This document shows, piece after piece, positions 1 to 9,827 of a DNA stretch of 64,000 nucleotides. The position numbers and the translations under genes were made by a program. This DNA is from a bacterium (GTDB taxonomy: Bacteria; Desulfobacterota; Binatia; HRBIN30; CADEER01). Below the pieces are notes generated by a model that saw nothing but the letters and a program-made list of their open reading frames with translations, was not told the origin of the DNA and did not search any database. How positions within the stretch are numbered: the stretch's first letter is position 1; every line of letters begins with the position of its first letter. The DNA is taken from the NCBI GenBank assembly GCA_030430165.1, contig JAUIGL010000015.1:21103-85102 (forward strand), in the 5' to 3' direction.

Positions 1-2
1 AC

Positions 3-518
3 ATCGGACGCACCCCGTTCAGCGAGATGTACAACGTCCCCTGGGGGCTGCGACCGCACCCGCCGTCACACCGCCATTCGCTGATGGAGTACTACCTGTC
101 GTTCACCGAGAGGCCGGTCACCGACACCATCACTGCCCTGATCAGCGACAACGTGTTCGGGCGCCATCCGCAGCTGCGGATTCTCAGCGTCGAGTACGGC
201 TCCTCCTGGGTCGCGCCGCTGCTCCACCGCCTCGATCACATCTCGCGCCTGTTCAGCAAAGACATGTGGCGCTTCGGCGAGCCGCCAGCCACCCCGAGCG
301 AGCTGTTTCGCAACAACGTCTGGGTGGCACCCTTCTTCGAGGACGACGTCGTCGGCCTCGCCGACACGATCGGCGCCGACCACATTCTCAACGGCTCCGA
401 CTACCCGCATCCCGAGGGCCTGCTTTGGCCGACCGAGTTCGTCGACGAGCTCGAGGGGCTCGACGACCGCTCGGTGCGGCGCATCATGCGCGACAACTTC
501 GCCGAGCTGGTCGAGTAG
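3..518 (+). CDS. Amidohydrolase family 2, C-terminal part (5' end outside window)
   Basis: The reading frame is open from the first bases of the window, so the gene starts upstream and only the last 171 residues are visible. They look like the C-terminal half of a metal-dependent hydrolase of the amidohydrolase-2 (ACMSD-like TIM barrel) family. The stretch LRILSVEYGSSWV matches the strand that normally follows a metal-binding His. HILNGSDYPHPEG carries the conserved late Asp of the active site, and the protein ends in a typical helix (DNFAELVE). Such enzymes hydrolyse or decarboxylate cyclic or aromatic substrates; the substrate cannot be told from this part. The family call is fairly secure, the reaction is not. 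Confidence 0.8.
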   Translation: MGRTPFSEMYNVPWGLRPHPPSHRHSLMEYYLSFTERPVTDTITALISDNVFGRHPQLRILSVEYGSSWVAPLLHRLDHISRLFSKDMWRFGEPPATPSELFRNNVWVAPFFEDDVVGLADTIGADHILNGSDYPHPEGLLWPTEFVDELEGLDDRSVRRIMRDNFAELVE

Positions 519-602
519 CCCCCCAGACAACCAGCCGGCCGACCCAGCTTTGCAGCGTAGGTCGGTCGGCAGCTATGCTGCGGGGACCACGGCGGACCTC
601 CA

Positions 603-2366
603 GTGACCACCGAGAACTCCTCGATCTTTCGCGAGATTCGCGACACCCTCCAGCCGATCCGCGAGCGCTCCGAAGCCGCCCGCGGCGCGGTCGACCTGCT
701 GGAGCGCGACCTCCTGCCGCGGTCGGCGGGCGGCGACTCCTACGCCGTGGTCGGCATCGTCGGCCCCAACAACGCCGGCAAGTCGGCCCTGTTCAACGCG
801 CTGGCGGGGCGCGACCTGTCGCCGTCGAAGCCGACCGGCGGGGCGACCCGGCGCCTGGTCGGCGCTCTCCACCCCGACCTGCTGGCGCAGCTGCGGGAAG
901 AGCCCACCTTGTCGCGTTTTCACCTCACCGAGATCGGCGGCGGACGCGCCGACGGCGCGACCGAAACCGCCACCGACCCCGCCGAGGTGCTGGTCGCCGC
1001 CGACCCGGCTTTCCCGCCGCACGTCATGCTGATCGACACCCCGGACTTCGACAGCATTCTCGAGAACAACCGGGTCGCCAGCGAATCTCTGCTGGCAGTC
1101 GCCGATCTGGTGATCGCCGTCGTCACCCGGCACAGCTACCAGAATCGCGCCGTCGTCGAGTTCCTCGAGTCCTGGCTCGCCCACGGCCGGCCCTGGATCC
1201 TGGTCTACAACGAGGCGATCGACCGCGACACCGCGGACAGCCATTCGACCAAGCTCGCCGCGGATGTCGGCACGGCGCCGATCGGACTATACTGGGCGCC
1301 GCACGACCTCGCCGTGCAATCGGGCACGGCGCCGCTCAATCCGATGTCGATCGATGCTGCGGATCGCTCTCTGCGCGACGAGCTGTTCGACCTGAGCGCG
1401 GTCACCGAGCTCAAGGCCCGCGCCTTCGCCGCCGCCCGCGCCAGGCTCGAAGACGCACTCGACGACACGGTCCGATCGCTTCGCGCCGACACCGACAACG
1501 CGCGCGACATCCTCGACGCCGCCTCGGCGCGCGCCGTCTCGGCCGGGCACCGTGTCGCCGCCGCGGCGATGCCGGGCGGACCATTCGTCGAAGCGTTCCG
1601 CAACGTGCTCGACCGCCGCACCAACTTCCTCAGCCGCAGCTGGCGCCAATCGCTGCGACAGGTCCGCCTGGGCATCGAAAGTCTGCCCGCCATCTGGCGC
1701 GACCCCGGCGGCAGCGAAGCCTCGGCGGAGTCGGGCCTCAGCGACATCGAGGGCGCGGCGCTCGACGACACCTGGCCGATCTACTGGGAGGAGCTGGCGC
1801 GCGATCTCGGCAGCGAATCGCGTCACGTCGCCCGCGCCGGCGCCGCGCCGGAAATCGCCGCGGCGCTCGACCGCGACCTCGGCGCCAGCCAGCGCAGCGC
1901 CGCGGCGCGCGGCGCCGTCGAAGCCATCCTCGACGCCGGCCAGGCGAAGCAGATCGGCACCTTCCGCGAGCAGTGCGAGGCCCTGGTCGAGAAGGCGCTC
2001 GACGAGCGCGGCTTCGACATCGACATCCAGGCGGCGGCGGACGTCGCCACCCTGGTGCCGATCGCGCTCGCCGCCGCGGTCATCGTCAACACGGCGGGCC
2101 TCGGCTCCGACGTTGCCGCCGCCGGCGGCGGCGCGCTGAGCACGTTCCTGGTCGAGAAGTACTACCACCTGCTCGGCCGCGGAGTTCTCAACCAGGCCCA
2201 GGAACGATGGACCGAGCTGCGCGGCGACGAGCTCGCCAAGATCATTCTCGAATCGTCTCTTCCCACCGCGGGCCCAGCGCTCGAGCAGGCGATCGCCGAC
2301 AGCGAACGACTGATCGGCGAGATCGCACCGCTGCGCGCCAAGCTTCACTCCGGGAAGGCAGGATGA
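603..2366 (+). CDS. Dynamin-like GTPase, first of a tandem pair
   Basis: A 587-residue P-loop GTPase. The Walker A motif GPNNAGKS lies at about residues 54-61, the G3 motif LIDTPDFDS near 142, and VYNEAID near 202 is at the place of a degenerate NKxD. The C-terminal half is helical, with a hydrophobic Ala/Val-rich stretch near residues 485-525 that could insert in or lie on the membrane. This resembles bacterial dynamin-like proteins, which remodel or protect the inner membrane. A GTG start is used, since no in-frame ATG precedes the GTPase domain. The stop overlaps the next start by four bases (ATGA), so the two GTPases are probably translated together and may form a hetero-oligomer, as known for several paired bacterial dynamins. 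No substrate can be inferred. Confidence 0.8.
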   Translation: MTTENSSIFREIRDTLQPIRERSEAARGAVDLLERDLLPRSAGGDSYAVVGIVGPNNAGKSALFNALAGRDLSPSKPTGGATRRLVGALHPDLLAQLREEPTLSRFHLTEIGGGRADGATETATDPAEVLVAADPAFPPHVMLIDTPDFDSILENNRVASESLLAVADLVIAVVTRHSYQNRAVVEFLESWLAHGRPWILVYNEAIDRDTADSHSTKLAADVGTAPIGLYWAPHDLAVQSGTAPLNPMSIDAADRSLRDELFDLSAVTELKARAFAAARARLEDALDDTVRSLRADTDNARDILDAASARAVSAGHRVAAAAMPGGPFVEAFRNVLDRRTNFLSRSWRQSLRQVRLGIESLPAIWRDPGGSEASAESGLSDIEGAALDDTWPIYWEELARDLGSESRHVARAGAAPEIAAALDRDLGASQRSAAARGAVEAILDAGQAKQIGTFREQCEALVEKALDERGFDIDIQAAADVATLVPIALAAAVIVNTAGLGSDVAAAGGGALSTFLVEKYYHLLGRGVLNQAQERWTELRGDELAKIILESSLPTAGPALEQAIADSERLIGEIAPLRAKLHSGKAG

Positions 2367-4171
2367 GCGACCTCGAATCCCACGATCTCGGGCCCGGCGG
2401 CATCGAGCCTCGCGACTCGGGCCGGGACAGCCTGCGCGGTCAGCTGCGCGGGTTGCGCCGCGCGGTGCGGAGCGACTTCGAGGTCGTCGAGGGCTTGCGC
2501 GCCGTCGAGGAGCGCAAGGAAGAAATCGAAGGCCTGCTCGAAGATCTGGATCGCCAGGTAGAGCGCTCGGCGCGGGCGGCGGTGATCACGCTGGTCGGCG
2601 CCACCGGGGCCGGCAAATCGACCCTGCTCAACGCGCTGGCCGGCAGCCGCATCGCGCGCGAAGGAACCGATCGACCGACGACGCGGCAGCCGGTGATCTA
2701 CGCCCCGCGCGATGCCGACGTCGGCGCGCTGGTCGGCCCCGCGATCGTCCACCCCGACGGACACGAAAGCGAGGGCGAGGTTCGCGTCGTCCGCTACGAA
2801 GGCAACGACGGGCCCTGGACCGCGCAGATCCTGGTCGATGCTCCGGACATGAACAGCATCGACGAGCAGCACCGCGCCACCGTGCACGCGCTGGCCGAGC
2901 GCAGCGACGTGCTGGTCGTGGTCCTCCACCGCCAGTCGATCCTCGAAGAGTCCGCGGTTTCGTTCGTCGACGCGTTCGCCGGACGGCGCCAGCTCCTGTT
3001 CGTTCTCAACCGCGCCGACGAGCTCACCGCCGAGGCGCGCAACAGCCTGCTGGAGCAGGCACGCGGCCTCGCCGCCGAGCGCTGGAACGCCGCCGACGCT
3101 CCGGTGATCGCGACCAGCGCGCTCGCCGCGCAAAGCCAGCCCAACACCGAGGGATGGAGCGAGCTCTGCGCGGCGCTGCACGAGCGCGCCCGAGAGAACG
3201 CTATCGGCGGAGTGCGACGCCTCAACGCGATCGGCACCGCGCAGCGTCTCGAGCAGTTGTTCGCCGACGTCGAACAGGAGGTCGGCGACGACCTCGACGC
3301 ACTGCCCGACGACGCCCGCGACGGTACCCGGGCCCTGGTCGAGCGCTGTGCCGACGAAGTCGCCGAACGATTGCGACTGCGGCGCGCCGACTTGACCGAG
3401 CTGCTGTGGAGCGAGGCCGCCAAGCGTTGGGACGGCCCCGGCGGCTGGGCGCTGCGCACCGGCAGCATCGGATCGCTCGGGCTCGGCTCGGCGGCGGCAC
3501 TGGCTACCCGCAACCCGCTGCTGGCGACTGGCGCCGCGGTCGGCGCGCTCGCCGCCGAGCAGGTGCAGAAATCGGTGCGCGAGCGACGCGTCGGCGACGT
3601 GACCGGACTGATGCCGACTGCGAGCGAGTTCGAGTCCTGGTTCAAAGAGAGCCTGAACGGAGCGCGTGTGCGCGCCGCCCGGCTGGTCGGCGACCCCGAC
3701 GGCCTCGGATTGCCCTCCGTCGATTCGGCGCGCGGCGAGGCCTCGCTGGCGGTGGAGGAGTCGTGGACCAGGTTGCTCGAACGCGACCTGCCGGCGGCCG
3801 CCGAGCACAGCATCCTGCGCTTCTTTCGCGTCGCCCTCGACCTACCGGTCTACGCCCTCGCCGGCTGGGTGCTGTACATCGTCGCGCGCGGCTTTCTCGC
3901 CGGCGAGTACGCCGGATTCGACTTCCTGGTGAACGCCCTGCTGATTCTCGCTGCCTATCTGTTCGCGGTTCGCTTCGCCGTGCGGCGCGGTCTGGCAATG
4001 CGCGGCAACAAGCTCCTCGACGACGTCACCGCGCGCGCCCGCGACGCGCTCGGCCGCCGCACCCAACACGTCTACGACCGACTCGCCGACACACGCAGCC
4101 AACACCGCGACGCGCTGCGGCGATTGGCCCGCCTGGAGGAATCCTGGCGCAGTCGCATCGGCGGCTCATAA
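2363..4171 (+). CDS. Dynamin-like GTPase with C-terminal membrane segments, second of the pair
   Basis: A 602-residue GTPase starting at the ATG that overlaps the upstream stop. The same frame is open far upstream, but that part only shadows the first GTPase gene. Walker A GATGAGKST is at about 79-87. G3 is LVDAPDMNS (DxPG altered to DAPD), and G4 is LNRADEL, close to NKxD. Charged helices follow the G domain. There is a Gly/Ala-rich hydrophobic stretch (SIGSLGLGSAAALATRNP), and near residues 490-560 there are two strong membrane spans around FFRVALDLPVYALAGWVLYI and LLILAAYLFAV. The protein ends in a basic helix. It is probably the membrane-anchored partner of the first GTPase. Confidence 0.8.
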   Translation: MSDLESHDLGPGGIEPRDSGRDSLRGQLRGLRRAVRSDFEVVEGLRAVEERKEEIEGLLEDLDRQVERSARAAVITLVGATGAGKSTLLNALAGSRIAREGTDRPTTRQPVIYAPRDADVGALVGPAIVHPDGHESEGEVRVVRYEGNDGPWTAQILVDAPDMNSIDEQHRATVHALAERSDVLVVVLHRQSILEESAVSFVDAFAGRRQLLFVLNRADELTAEARNSLLEQARGLAAERWNAADAPVIATSALAAQSQPNTEGWSELCAALHERARENAIGGVRRLNAIGTAQRLEQLFADVEQEVGDDLDALPDDARDGTRALVERCADEVAERLRLRRADLTELLWSEAAKRWDGPGGWALRTGSIGSLGLGSAAALATRNPLLATGAAVGALAAEQVQKSVRERRVGDVTGLMPTASEFESWFKESLNGARVRAARLVGDPDGLGLPSVDSARGEASLAVEESWTRLLERDLPAAAEHSILRFFRVALDLPVYALAGWVLYIVARGFLAGEYAGFDFLVNALLILAAYLFAVRFAVRRGLAMRGNKLLDDVTARARDALGRRTQHVYDRLADTRSQHRDALRRLARLEESWRSRIGGS

Positions 4172-5311
4172 GTGGACTCGGAGCATCGTTTGCCGCGACA
4201 CAGACACAACGCAATCCGGCGCGTCGACTGGTGGCCGAGCGCCGCCCTGGCGATCGCCGCCTTTCTCGCCGGCGCCTGGCTCAACGGCTCCGGTACCACC
4301 GCCCTCGCCGATCGCGAGGCGGACCACATCCAGGCATTCGAACGAGCGACCGTGGCGCTGTTCGAGAAAGCCGCGCCGTCGGTCGTCTTCATCACTTCGG
4401 TCTCCTACCGGCGCGACTTCTTCAGCTTCAACATGCGCCGGATCCAGCGCGGCAGCGGTTCCGGATTCGTTTGGGATCGCAAGGGCCACATCGTCACCAA
4501 CTACCACGTCATCGAGGGCGCGAGCGCGGCGCGCGTCACCCTCGACGATCGCACGACGTGGGACGCCGAGCTGGTCGGGGTCGCCCCCGAGAAGGACCTC
4601 GCCGTCCTGCGCATCCAGGCCCCGCGCGAGAAGTTGCAGCCGTTGCGGGTCGGTCGCGGCGGCGAGCTCAGCGTCGGCCAGTTCGTAATGGCGATCGGCA
4701 ACCCGTTCGGCCTCGACCACACGATGACCACCGGCGTCGTCTCCGCGCTCGGCCGCGAGATCGAGTCGCGCGCCAACCTGCCGATCCGAGACGTGGTGCA
4801 GACCGACGCCGCCATCAACCCAGGCAACTCCGGCGGACCACTACTCGATAGCAGCGGCGCCCTGGTCGGCGTCAACACCGCGATCTTCTCGCCGTCCGGA
4901 GCCTACGCCGGCATCGGCTTCGCGATCCCGGCCGACACCGTGCGCTGGGTGATTCCCGATCTGATTCGACACGGCAAGGTCAAGCGACCGAGCCTCGGGG
5001 CCGAGCTCGCCAACCACCAGCTAGCGCGACGGCTCGGCATCGATGGAGTCCTGATCGTCAACGTCGAGCCCAACGGCCCGGCGGCCCGCGCCGGGCTGCG
5101 GCCGACGCGGCGCACCCAGCGCGGCGAGATCGTCCTCGGCGACGTCATCGTCGCCGTCGCCGGAGAGAAGGTCGCCTCTCCCGGCGAGCTTCTGCTCGCC
5201 CTCGAGCCCTACCGCTACGGCCAGAGTGTCCAGCTGACGATCCAGCGCAACCGCGAGCGAATCGAGGTCGAGGTCGAGCTCGCCCCGGTCGCGCCCGGCG
5301 AGCGCAGCTAG
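4172..5311 (+). CDS. Membrane-anchored HtrA/DegP-type serine protease with PDZ domain
   Basis: 379 residues. A single membrane anchor (about 22-38) precedes a trypsin-like domain with an intact triad: His112 in TNYHVIEG, Asp142 in PEKDLAVL and Ser220 in NPGNSGGPL. A PDZ domain follows from about 290 (GVLIVNVEPNGPAARAGLRP). This is the layout of DegS/HtrA periplasmic quality-control proteases, which cleave unfolded or signalling substrates at the membrane. The GTG start directly follows the TAA of the upstream GTPase with no spacer, so it belongs to the same operon. That context suggests a shared envelope-maintenance task, which is an inference. The family assignment is firm. Confidence 0.92.
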   Translation: MDSEHRLPRHRHNAIRRVDWWPSAALAIAAFLAGAWLNGSGTTALADREADHIQAFERATVALFEKAAPSVVFITSVSYRRDFFSFNMRRIQRGSGSGFVWDRKGHIVTNYHVIEGASAARVTLDDRTTWDAELVGVAPEKDLAVLRIQAPREKLQPLRVGRGGELSVGQFVMAIGNPFGLDHTMTTGVVSALGREIESRANLPIRDVVQTDAAINPGNSGGPLLDSSGALVGVNTAIFSPSGAYAGIGFAIPADTVRWVIPDLIRHGKVKRPSLGAELANHQLARRLGIDGVLIVNVEPNGPAARAGLRPTRRTQRGEIVLGDVIVAVAGEKVASPGELLLALEPYRYGQSVQLTIQRNRERIEVEVELAPVAPGERS

Positions 5312-5317
5312 CGGTCG

Positions 5318-5716
5318 ATGCCGACGCTGGCCAAGTACTGGCTTCTTCAACTGCCGAGCACCTGCGCGGTCGGCTTGCTGCTCTACTGGAGCTACCGGGC
5401 GCAGTGGCTCAGCGGCCGCTGGGCGGCTGGACTGCTCGCCGGCTGGGTGATCAAGGACGCGATCATGTATCCAATCACCCGCGACGCCTACCGCTCGGAC
5501 ACTCAGATGTTCGGATCGCCGGTCGGAGGTTTCGCGGTGGTACGCCAGCCCCTCACCCCACGCGGAACCGTCGAGATGCGCGGCACCCTGTGGCGCGCCC
5601 GCTGCAACGACCCGCAGGCGACCATCGATCGCGGCGAGACGGTGCGCGTCACCGACAGCCGCGGCCTGCTGCTGACCGTCGAGCCGGTCGACCGGGGAGA
5701 CCCCGTTGACCGCTGA
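5318..5716 (+). CDS. NfeD-like membrane protein
   Basis: 132 residues. One or two membrane spans lie at the N-terminus (LLQLPSTCAVGLLLYWSYRA; WAAGLLAGWVIKDAIM). A small beta domain follows with the pattern of the NfeD C-terminal OB fold: a Gly followed by a valine-rich strand, PLTPRGTVEMRGTLWRA, then IDRGETVRVTDSRGLLLTV. NfeD proteins usually sit beside stomatin/flotillin-like proteins or membrane serine proteases and are thought to scaffold them. Here the partner would be the HtrA-type protease six bases upstream. It is shorter than long NfeD forms and lacks a ClpP-like protease domain. Confidence 0.72.
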   Translation: MPTLAKYWLLQLPSTCAVGLLLYWSYRAQWLSGRWAAGLLAGWVIKDAIMYPITRDAYRSDTQMFGSPVGGFAVVRQPLTPRGTVEMRGTLWRARCNDPQATIDRGETVRVTDSRGLLLTVEPVDRGDPVDR

Positions 5717-6518
5717 GCGCGCGTATCGAGGCGGATTTGCCGCCGCGGCGGGGTTGGCACTGCTGGCCACGGTCGCCGGCGCCACCGCAGCTCCAGCACC
5801 GGCACCCACCAAAGGGGTGCCCCGGGCCCGGCCGCAGGTGATCGCCCGCTACCCGCACGACCGCACCGCCTTCACCCAGGGACTGTTGGTTCACGAGGGA
5901 GCCGTCTACGAGAGCACCGGCCTGCGCGGCCGCTCGACCGTACGCCGGGTCGACGTCGCGAGCGGCAAGATTCTGCAACGGCACGTGCTGCCGGAGTCCC
6001 TGTTCGGCGAAGGACTGGCCCGGGTCGAGGATCGCCTCATCCAACTCACCTGGACCGCGGGCCGGGCGCGGATCTACTCGCTCGACCGGCTCGAGCTGAT
6101 GGGCGAGCTGCGCTACCACGGCCAGGGGTGGGGCCTCTGCTTCGACGGCGAGTTCCTGGTGATGAGCGACGGCAGCCACAAGCTGACCTTTCGCGATCCA
6201 ACTACCTTCGAAGCCGTTCGCGTGCTCGAGGTACGCGGCGCGAACGGCCCGGTGCGGCACCTCAACGAGCTCGAGTGCGTCGGCCGCGCCATCTACGCGA
6301 ACGTCTGGCAAACCTGGAACCTCGTGCGAATCGACAGAGATTCCGGGATGGTTACGGCGCGGATCGACGCCTCCGGTCTGCTCACTCCGGCGGAAAAGGG
6401 CGCGCTTCCGCCCGGCGCCGTGCTCAACGGCATCGCCTACGATGCGAGCGATGACACCTACCTGCTGACCGGCAAGCTGTGGCCGGCGATGTTCCGTGTC
6501 CGCTTCGAAATAGAATAG
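5706..6518 (+). CDS. Glutaminyl-peptide cyclotransferase, beta-propeller type
   Basis: About 270 residues with a hydrophobic N-terminal signal (AAAAGLALLATVAGATAAPA). The body matches the plant/bacterial glutamine cyclotransferase family: YPHDRTAFTQGLLVHEG, YESTGLRGRSTVR, LTWTAGRARIYS, YHGQGWGLCFDG, then HLNELECVGRAIYANVWQT and AVLNGIAYDASDDTYLLTGKLWP near the end. The enzyme converts N-terminal glutamine of exported proteins to pyroglutamate, making them more resistant to aminopeptidases. The likeliest start is TTG at 5706, inside the end of the NfeD-like gene. No ATG or GTG precedes the signal peptide, so the exact start is uncertain. Confidence 0.88.
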   Translation: MTAERAYRGGFAAAAGLALLATVAGATAAPAPAPTKGVPRARPQVIARYPHDRTAFTQGLLVHEGAVYESTGLRGRSTVRRVDVASGKILQRHVLPESLFGEGLARVEDRLIQLTWTAGRARIYSLDRLELMGELRYHGQGWGLCFDGEFLVMSDGSHKLTFRDPTTFEAVRVLEVRGANGPVRHLNELECVGRAIYANVWQTWNLVRIDRDSGMVTARIDASGLLTPAEKGALPPGAVLNGIAYDASDDTYLLTGKLWPAMFRVRFEIE

Positions 6519-6858
6519 CGTTCTACGAAAAGACGCTGGCGCCGCCCGGGCCGGTCCCGGCGCTCCACCTATCGGTTGATCAATCCGGCTCGAATCAAAG
6601 CAGCCCACACATGACCCCGCATGTCGCAATCTGCGGACATACCGGACAAAAGTCCTTGACTCTATGCCCTTTTTCACGGCGAATAGGCACTCGGGGGAAG
6701 TCAGATAGGGGAACATCTTGGCTTTTGGGAACTGGAGAAGGACGCACCAGCGGCAGGAGGACTGTTCGCGGCGGGGTGGTGGTTGGTCGCGGGGTGATCG
6801 GGGAATCGGGCACTCGGTGGCAGTACCGAATGTGCGACTTGGGGAGTCGTAGCAACCA
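6519..6858. other. Non-coding gap of 340 bases between operon and secreted protein gene
   Basis: No convincing gene is present. A short dyad lies at 6621-6640 (ATGTC..GACAT arms with a bulge). A GGAC-AAAA-GTCC hairpin at 6644-6655 is followed by TTGACT and a T-run at 6671-6674. This could be the end of the upstream operon or a leader of the downstream gene. TTGACT at 6656-6661 may be a -35 element, but no good -10 sits at the right distance. The 3' half is purine-rich. The long untranslated leader may hold regulatory structure, but I recognise no known riboswitch. Confidence 0.35.
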
Positions 6859-9822
6859 ATGAGGACACTTCAGCCACTTCGAGGCACCGGCGCGTCCGGT
6901 GTTGCAGCAATGCTCGCGCTCTTGGCTGCGCTGACCGTGGTACCGGCGCGCACATCGGCGGTGACGACGTTTGCCCCACGCGCGAACGACGGAACCGTCT
7001 ACCTGATCATCCAACAACGCGCGACCGACACGCAGGGAATCGGCGTCGACGGATTCATGGTGACCAGCGCGGTCGCTTCACTCGGTCTGGTGAGCGCCTG
7101 CGGATTCGCCGGTCAGTTGATTCCGCCAATGAACGCAGACGGCGTCGTCTCGACGACGCCCGTGAGCGCGATCCCGATCAGCAAGGTGCGCAAATCAATG
7201 CGCATCGACGATGCCAGTACTCCGTGCTTCAACGGTTCGGGGGCAGGTACCGTGTGCCTGGGGCCCGGCTGCAATGCTTCCTGTCAGTGTATCGGCGTCC
7301 ACTGCCGCACCTTCACCTTCAACGACGGCACGCCGCTAGCCACCGCGACAATCGACGCGCCGGCGGCGACTCTCGACCCGACGATCACGATCGATGCTCC
7401 TCACTGCCCCGTCAACAACAAGGCAATGTACAAGTTTGCTCCATTGCCGGAGATCCACGGCCCTCTCTGTGGCACCCGGCCGATGGACGGGATCCTGCTC
7501 CCTGATGCGATGACCATTTTCGCGGGCGGGAAAGACGGGTCGACGATGATCCTCGCGGTGCAGGCAAATTCGCTCGACCCGATCACGGTCGGCATCGGCG
7601 GGCTCGCGGTCGACCTCGACGGCGACAACGTGGTCGGTTGTCCGGCGCACACGATCATGGCCGGCACTGCCCACTCCCACAACGTTCCCGGAGTACGGCC
7701 GACGCCGACGCCGACGTTCACACCCACGTTCACCCACACGCCGACGTTCACCCACACCTTCACGCCGACCCACACCCACACGCCGACGCATACCTTCACC
7801 TCCACCCCGACGGCGACTCCGACGGCGACCCCGACGGCGACCTTCACCAACACCGCGACGAACACGCATACACCGACCAACACGCATACGTTCACGCCGA
7901 CCAACACACCGACCAACACCTTCACCCACACCCACACGTTCACCCCGACGCCGACCCCGACCCCGGTTTGCGGCGACGGCGAGGTTGAAGGGCAGGAACA
8001 GTGTGACGACGGCAACGTCATCAACGGCGACTGCTGCTCGGACAGCTGCCACTTCGAGCCCAACGGATCGCCCTGCGGCGACGATGGCAATCAGTGCACT
8101 TCCGACGTTTGCAACAGCGTCGGCGCCTGCATCCACCCCAACGTGCCGAACAACACGCCGTGCGACGACAGCGACGTTTGCACCGACGACACGGTCTGCA
8201 TCTCGGGCCAGTGCAACGGCGGGACGCAGCTGACCTGCAACGACGACGATTTTTGCACCAACGACACGTGCGATCCGACGCTCGGCTGCCTGCACGAAAT
8301 CGCCATCGAAAGCTTCGAGTGCGACTCCTGCGCCGACGGCATCGACAACGACGGTGACGGCATCGTCGACGCCGAGAACGAGGTCTGCGCGACGCTCTTC
8401 CGCTTCCAGCGCTACGCGGTCATCGGCACCGCCGAACGCGGACGCCGCAGCATCAAGTTCGGCCGCAAGACGCAAGTCGTCGAGACCGTCGAGCGCATCG
8501 GCGACCTCGCCAACTCGATGCGTGCCGGCGCCTGCGGTATCGATCTCAAGGCATCGATCGGCACCTTCGTTTCCGGCTCGGTATCGGTCAACGGCGCTTC
8601 CCGCTTCAGCGGTGGCAAGCCGCCGGTACAGATCGGCGTCGAGTTCCTCAACGAAAACGGAGACATCATCACCGGCCGCAACGTTCCCATGGTCGGCGCG
8701 CCGGCTCTATGCAGCGACGGCTTCACGCCGTGCACGACGGACTTCAACTGCCCCGGCGGGCAGCTCTGCACGACGCCGCTGCCAATCGACCACCCGAGCA
8801 ACATCTGGGTGGACAAGACCGGGACCGCCCCCGATCACATCCGCTGCGACGATCTGCTGGCCGACATCCCTCTGGTCGAGCGGATTCTCGCCGGCCTCAC
8901 CCCGACCCAGAGCATCCCGGAGATCCATCTGCGGCGCGGCGCAAGCACGCAGATCAATCTCACCCCCGGGCAGAACGTGGTCGACATCTCATCCTTCCGG
9001 GTCGGCCAGGACGGCCGCGTGACGATCAACGGGCCCGAAGATTCCTGGGTGGTCATCCGCGTCAAGGGACGCTTCCGGGTGGGCACCCGGTCCTCGGTCA
9101 CGACGGCCGGCGGGATCTCCCCGAACAACGTCCTCTGGAGCGTCGAGGGCACCGGTCGCACGGCGAGAATCGGCAGCCGGTCGACCTTCGAAGGAACGAT
9201 CATCGCCGCCAAGCGACCCAAGTTGTCGGTCGGCGCCTTCACCGTGGTCCGCGGCGCAATCCAATCCAAGCGCGTTCGCATGGGCGGCATCAGCGCGGTC
9301 GAGCACTTCCCCTTCACGCCGATGCTCGAGGGCATCAACCTCGACAGCCCCAACCTCGCGGTTCTGCGCGCGCGGCTGAAGCGCTCGACTACCAACAAGC
9401 GAGCGAACGGCCGGGTGCGAATCATCGGCGTCATCGACGATACCGAGGAGCAGACCTTCGAGTCCGACCTGCTGAGCATCTCCGGCCCGCCGATCAAGTT
9501 CACGGTGGCGGACAACCAGTTCTTCGAGACGGAGATCGTGATCCAGGGCTGCTCCAAGCGCGGTGACCGCGTGTTCCGCTGCAACAGTGGCGGCGGCTCG
9601 CAACCGATCGTTCGCGCTGTGTTCAAGAGAACCCGCGAGGATCCGAACATCTACACGATGAGTCTCGTAAAACGGAAGATCCCGCAGGGCGATACCAGCA
9701 GCGTTCAGCCCAGCGACCCGGTCACCGTCGAGATGGAGCAAAATCCGAGCGTGACCCGCGCAGGCGACATCAGCTTCTGCCAGCGGCGCGGCAAGTTCTC
9801 GCTCGCCTGCCGAGCTCGCTGA
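6859..9822 (+). CDS. Large secreted protein: Thr-Pro linker, DUF4215-like Cys-rich repeats, choice-of-anchor-like C-terminal domain
   Basis: 987 residues. A signal peptide (about 1-34) leads into an N-terminal Cys-containing domain to about residue 280. A Thr/Pro/His-rich low-complexity linker (about 281-370) follows. Next comes a Cys-rich module beginning [16 protein letters not shown], the myxobacterial DUF4215-type signature, with further [17 protein letters not shown] repeats and an Asp-rich Ca-site-like [11 protein letters not shown]. From about 505 the chain holds repeated [20 protein letters not shown] and [10 protein letters not shown] strands, resembling the choice-of-anchor-A/ice-binding-like beta helix of surface proteins. 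A structural or adhesive role outside the cell is likely; no enzyme motif is visible. A strong hairpin terminator follows the stop, so it is transcribed alone or ends a unit. Confidence 0.8.
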   Translation: MRTLQPLRGTGASGVAAMLALLAALTVVPARTSAVTTFAPRANDGTVYLIIQQRATDTQGIGVDGFMVTSAVASLGLVSACGFAGQLIPPMNADGVVSTTPVSAIPISKVRKSMRIDDASTPCFNGSGAGTVCLGPGCNASCQCIGVHCRTFTFNDGTPLATATIDAPAATLDPTITIDAPHCPVNNKAMYKFAPLPEIHGPLCGTRPMDGILLPDAMTIFAGGKDGSTMILAVQANSLDPITVGIGGLAVDLDGDNVVGCPAHTIMAGTAHSHNVPGVRPTPTPTFTPTFTHTPTFTHTFTPTHTHTPTHTFTSTPTATPTATPTATFTNTATNTHTPTNTHTFTPTNTPTNTFTHTHTFTPTPTPTPVCGDGEVEGQEQCDDGNVINGDCCSDSCHFEPNGSPCGDDGNQCTSDVCNSVGACIHPNVPNNTPCDDSDVCTDDTVCISGQCNGGTQLTCNDDDFCTNDTCDPTLGCLHEIAIESFECDSCADGIDNDGDGIVDAENEVCATLFRFQRYAVIGTAERGRRSIKFGRKTQVVETVERIGDLANSMRAGACGIDLKASIGTFVSGSVSVNGASRFSGGKPPVQIGVEFLNENGDIITGRNVPMVGAPALCSDGFTPCTTDFNCPGGQLCTTPLPIDHPSNIWVDKTGTAPDHIRCDDLLADIPLVERILAGLTPTQSIPEIHLRRGASTQINLTPGQNVVDISSFRVGQDGRVTINGPEDSWVVIRVKGRFRVGTRSSVTTAGGISPNNVLWSVEGTGRTARIGSRSTFEGTIIAAKRPKLSVGAFTVVRGAIQSKRVRMGGISAVEHFPFTPMLEGINLDSPNLAVLRARLKRSTTNKRANGRVRIIGVIDDTEEQTFESDLLSISGPPIKFTVADNQFFETEIVIQGCSKRGDRVFRCNSGGGSQPIVRAVFKRTREDPNIYTMSLVKRKIPQGDTSSVQPSDPVTVEMEQNPSVTRAGDISFCQRRGKFSLACRAR
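7699..7965 (+). repeat. Low-complexity Thr-Pro-rich linker-coding repeat
   Basis: The DNA cycles through ACCCCGACG, ACGTTCACC and CACACC units that encode TPT, TFT and THTP steps in the linker of the 987-residue secreted protein. The codons vary at third positions, so the pattern is kept at protein level and is not a pure slippage tract. Similar linkers are coded at about 53486-53640 (TPTATATAT type) and briefly near 50128. Confidence 0.85.
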
Positions 9823-9827
9823 GCCAT

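Noticed and set aside
266..2362. Upstream extension of the second GTPase frame (open from 266)
   Set aside because: It is a shadow of the first GTPase: Arg/Pro-rich, without domains. The ATG overlapping the stop at 2363 and the start of a normal G domain settle the start.
2345..3808. Long minus-strand open frame opposite the second GTPase
   Set aside because: High-GC mirror frame with no domain and no ribosome-binding site. The plus-strand product has clear GTPase motifs.
6601..6700. Possible riboswitch in the 340-base gap
   Set aside because: The two small hairpins do not match any conserved riboswitch core I know, such as the c-di-GMP, cobalamin or TPP types.
7401..8090. Minus-strand open frame with VGVGVGVKVW-like repeats
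   Set aside because: It is the complement of the Thr-Pro linker code, an artefact of low complexity.
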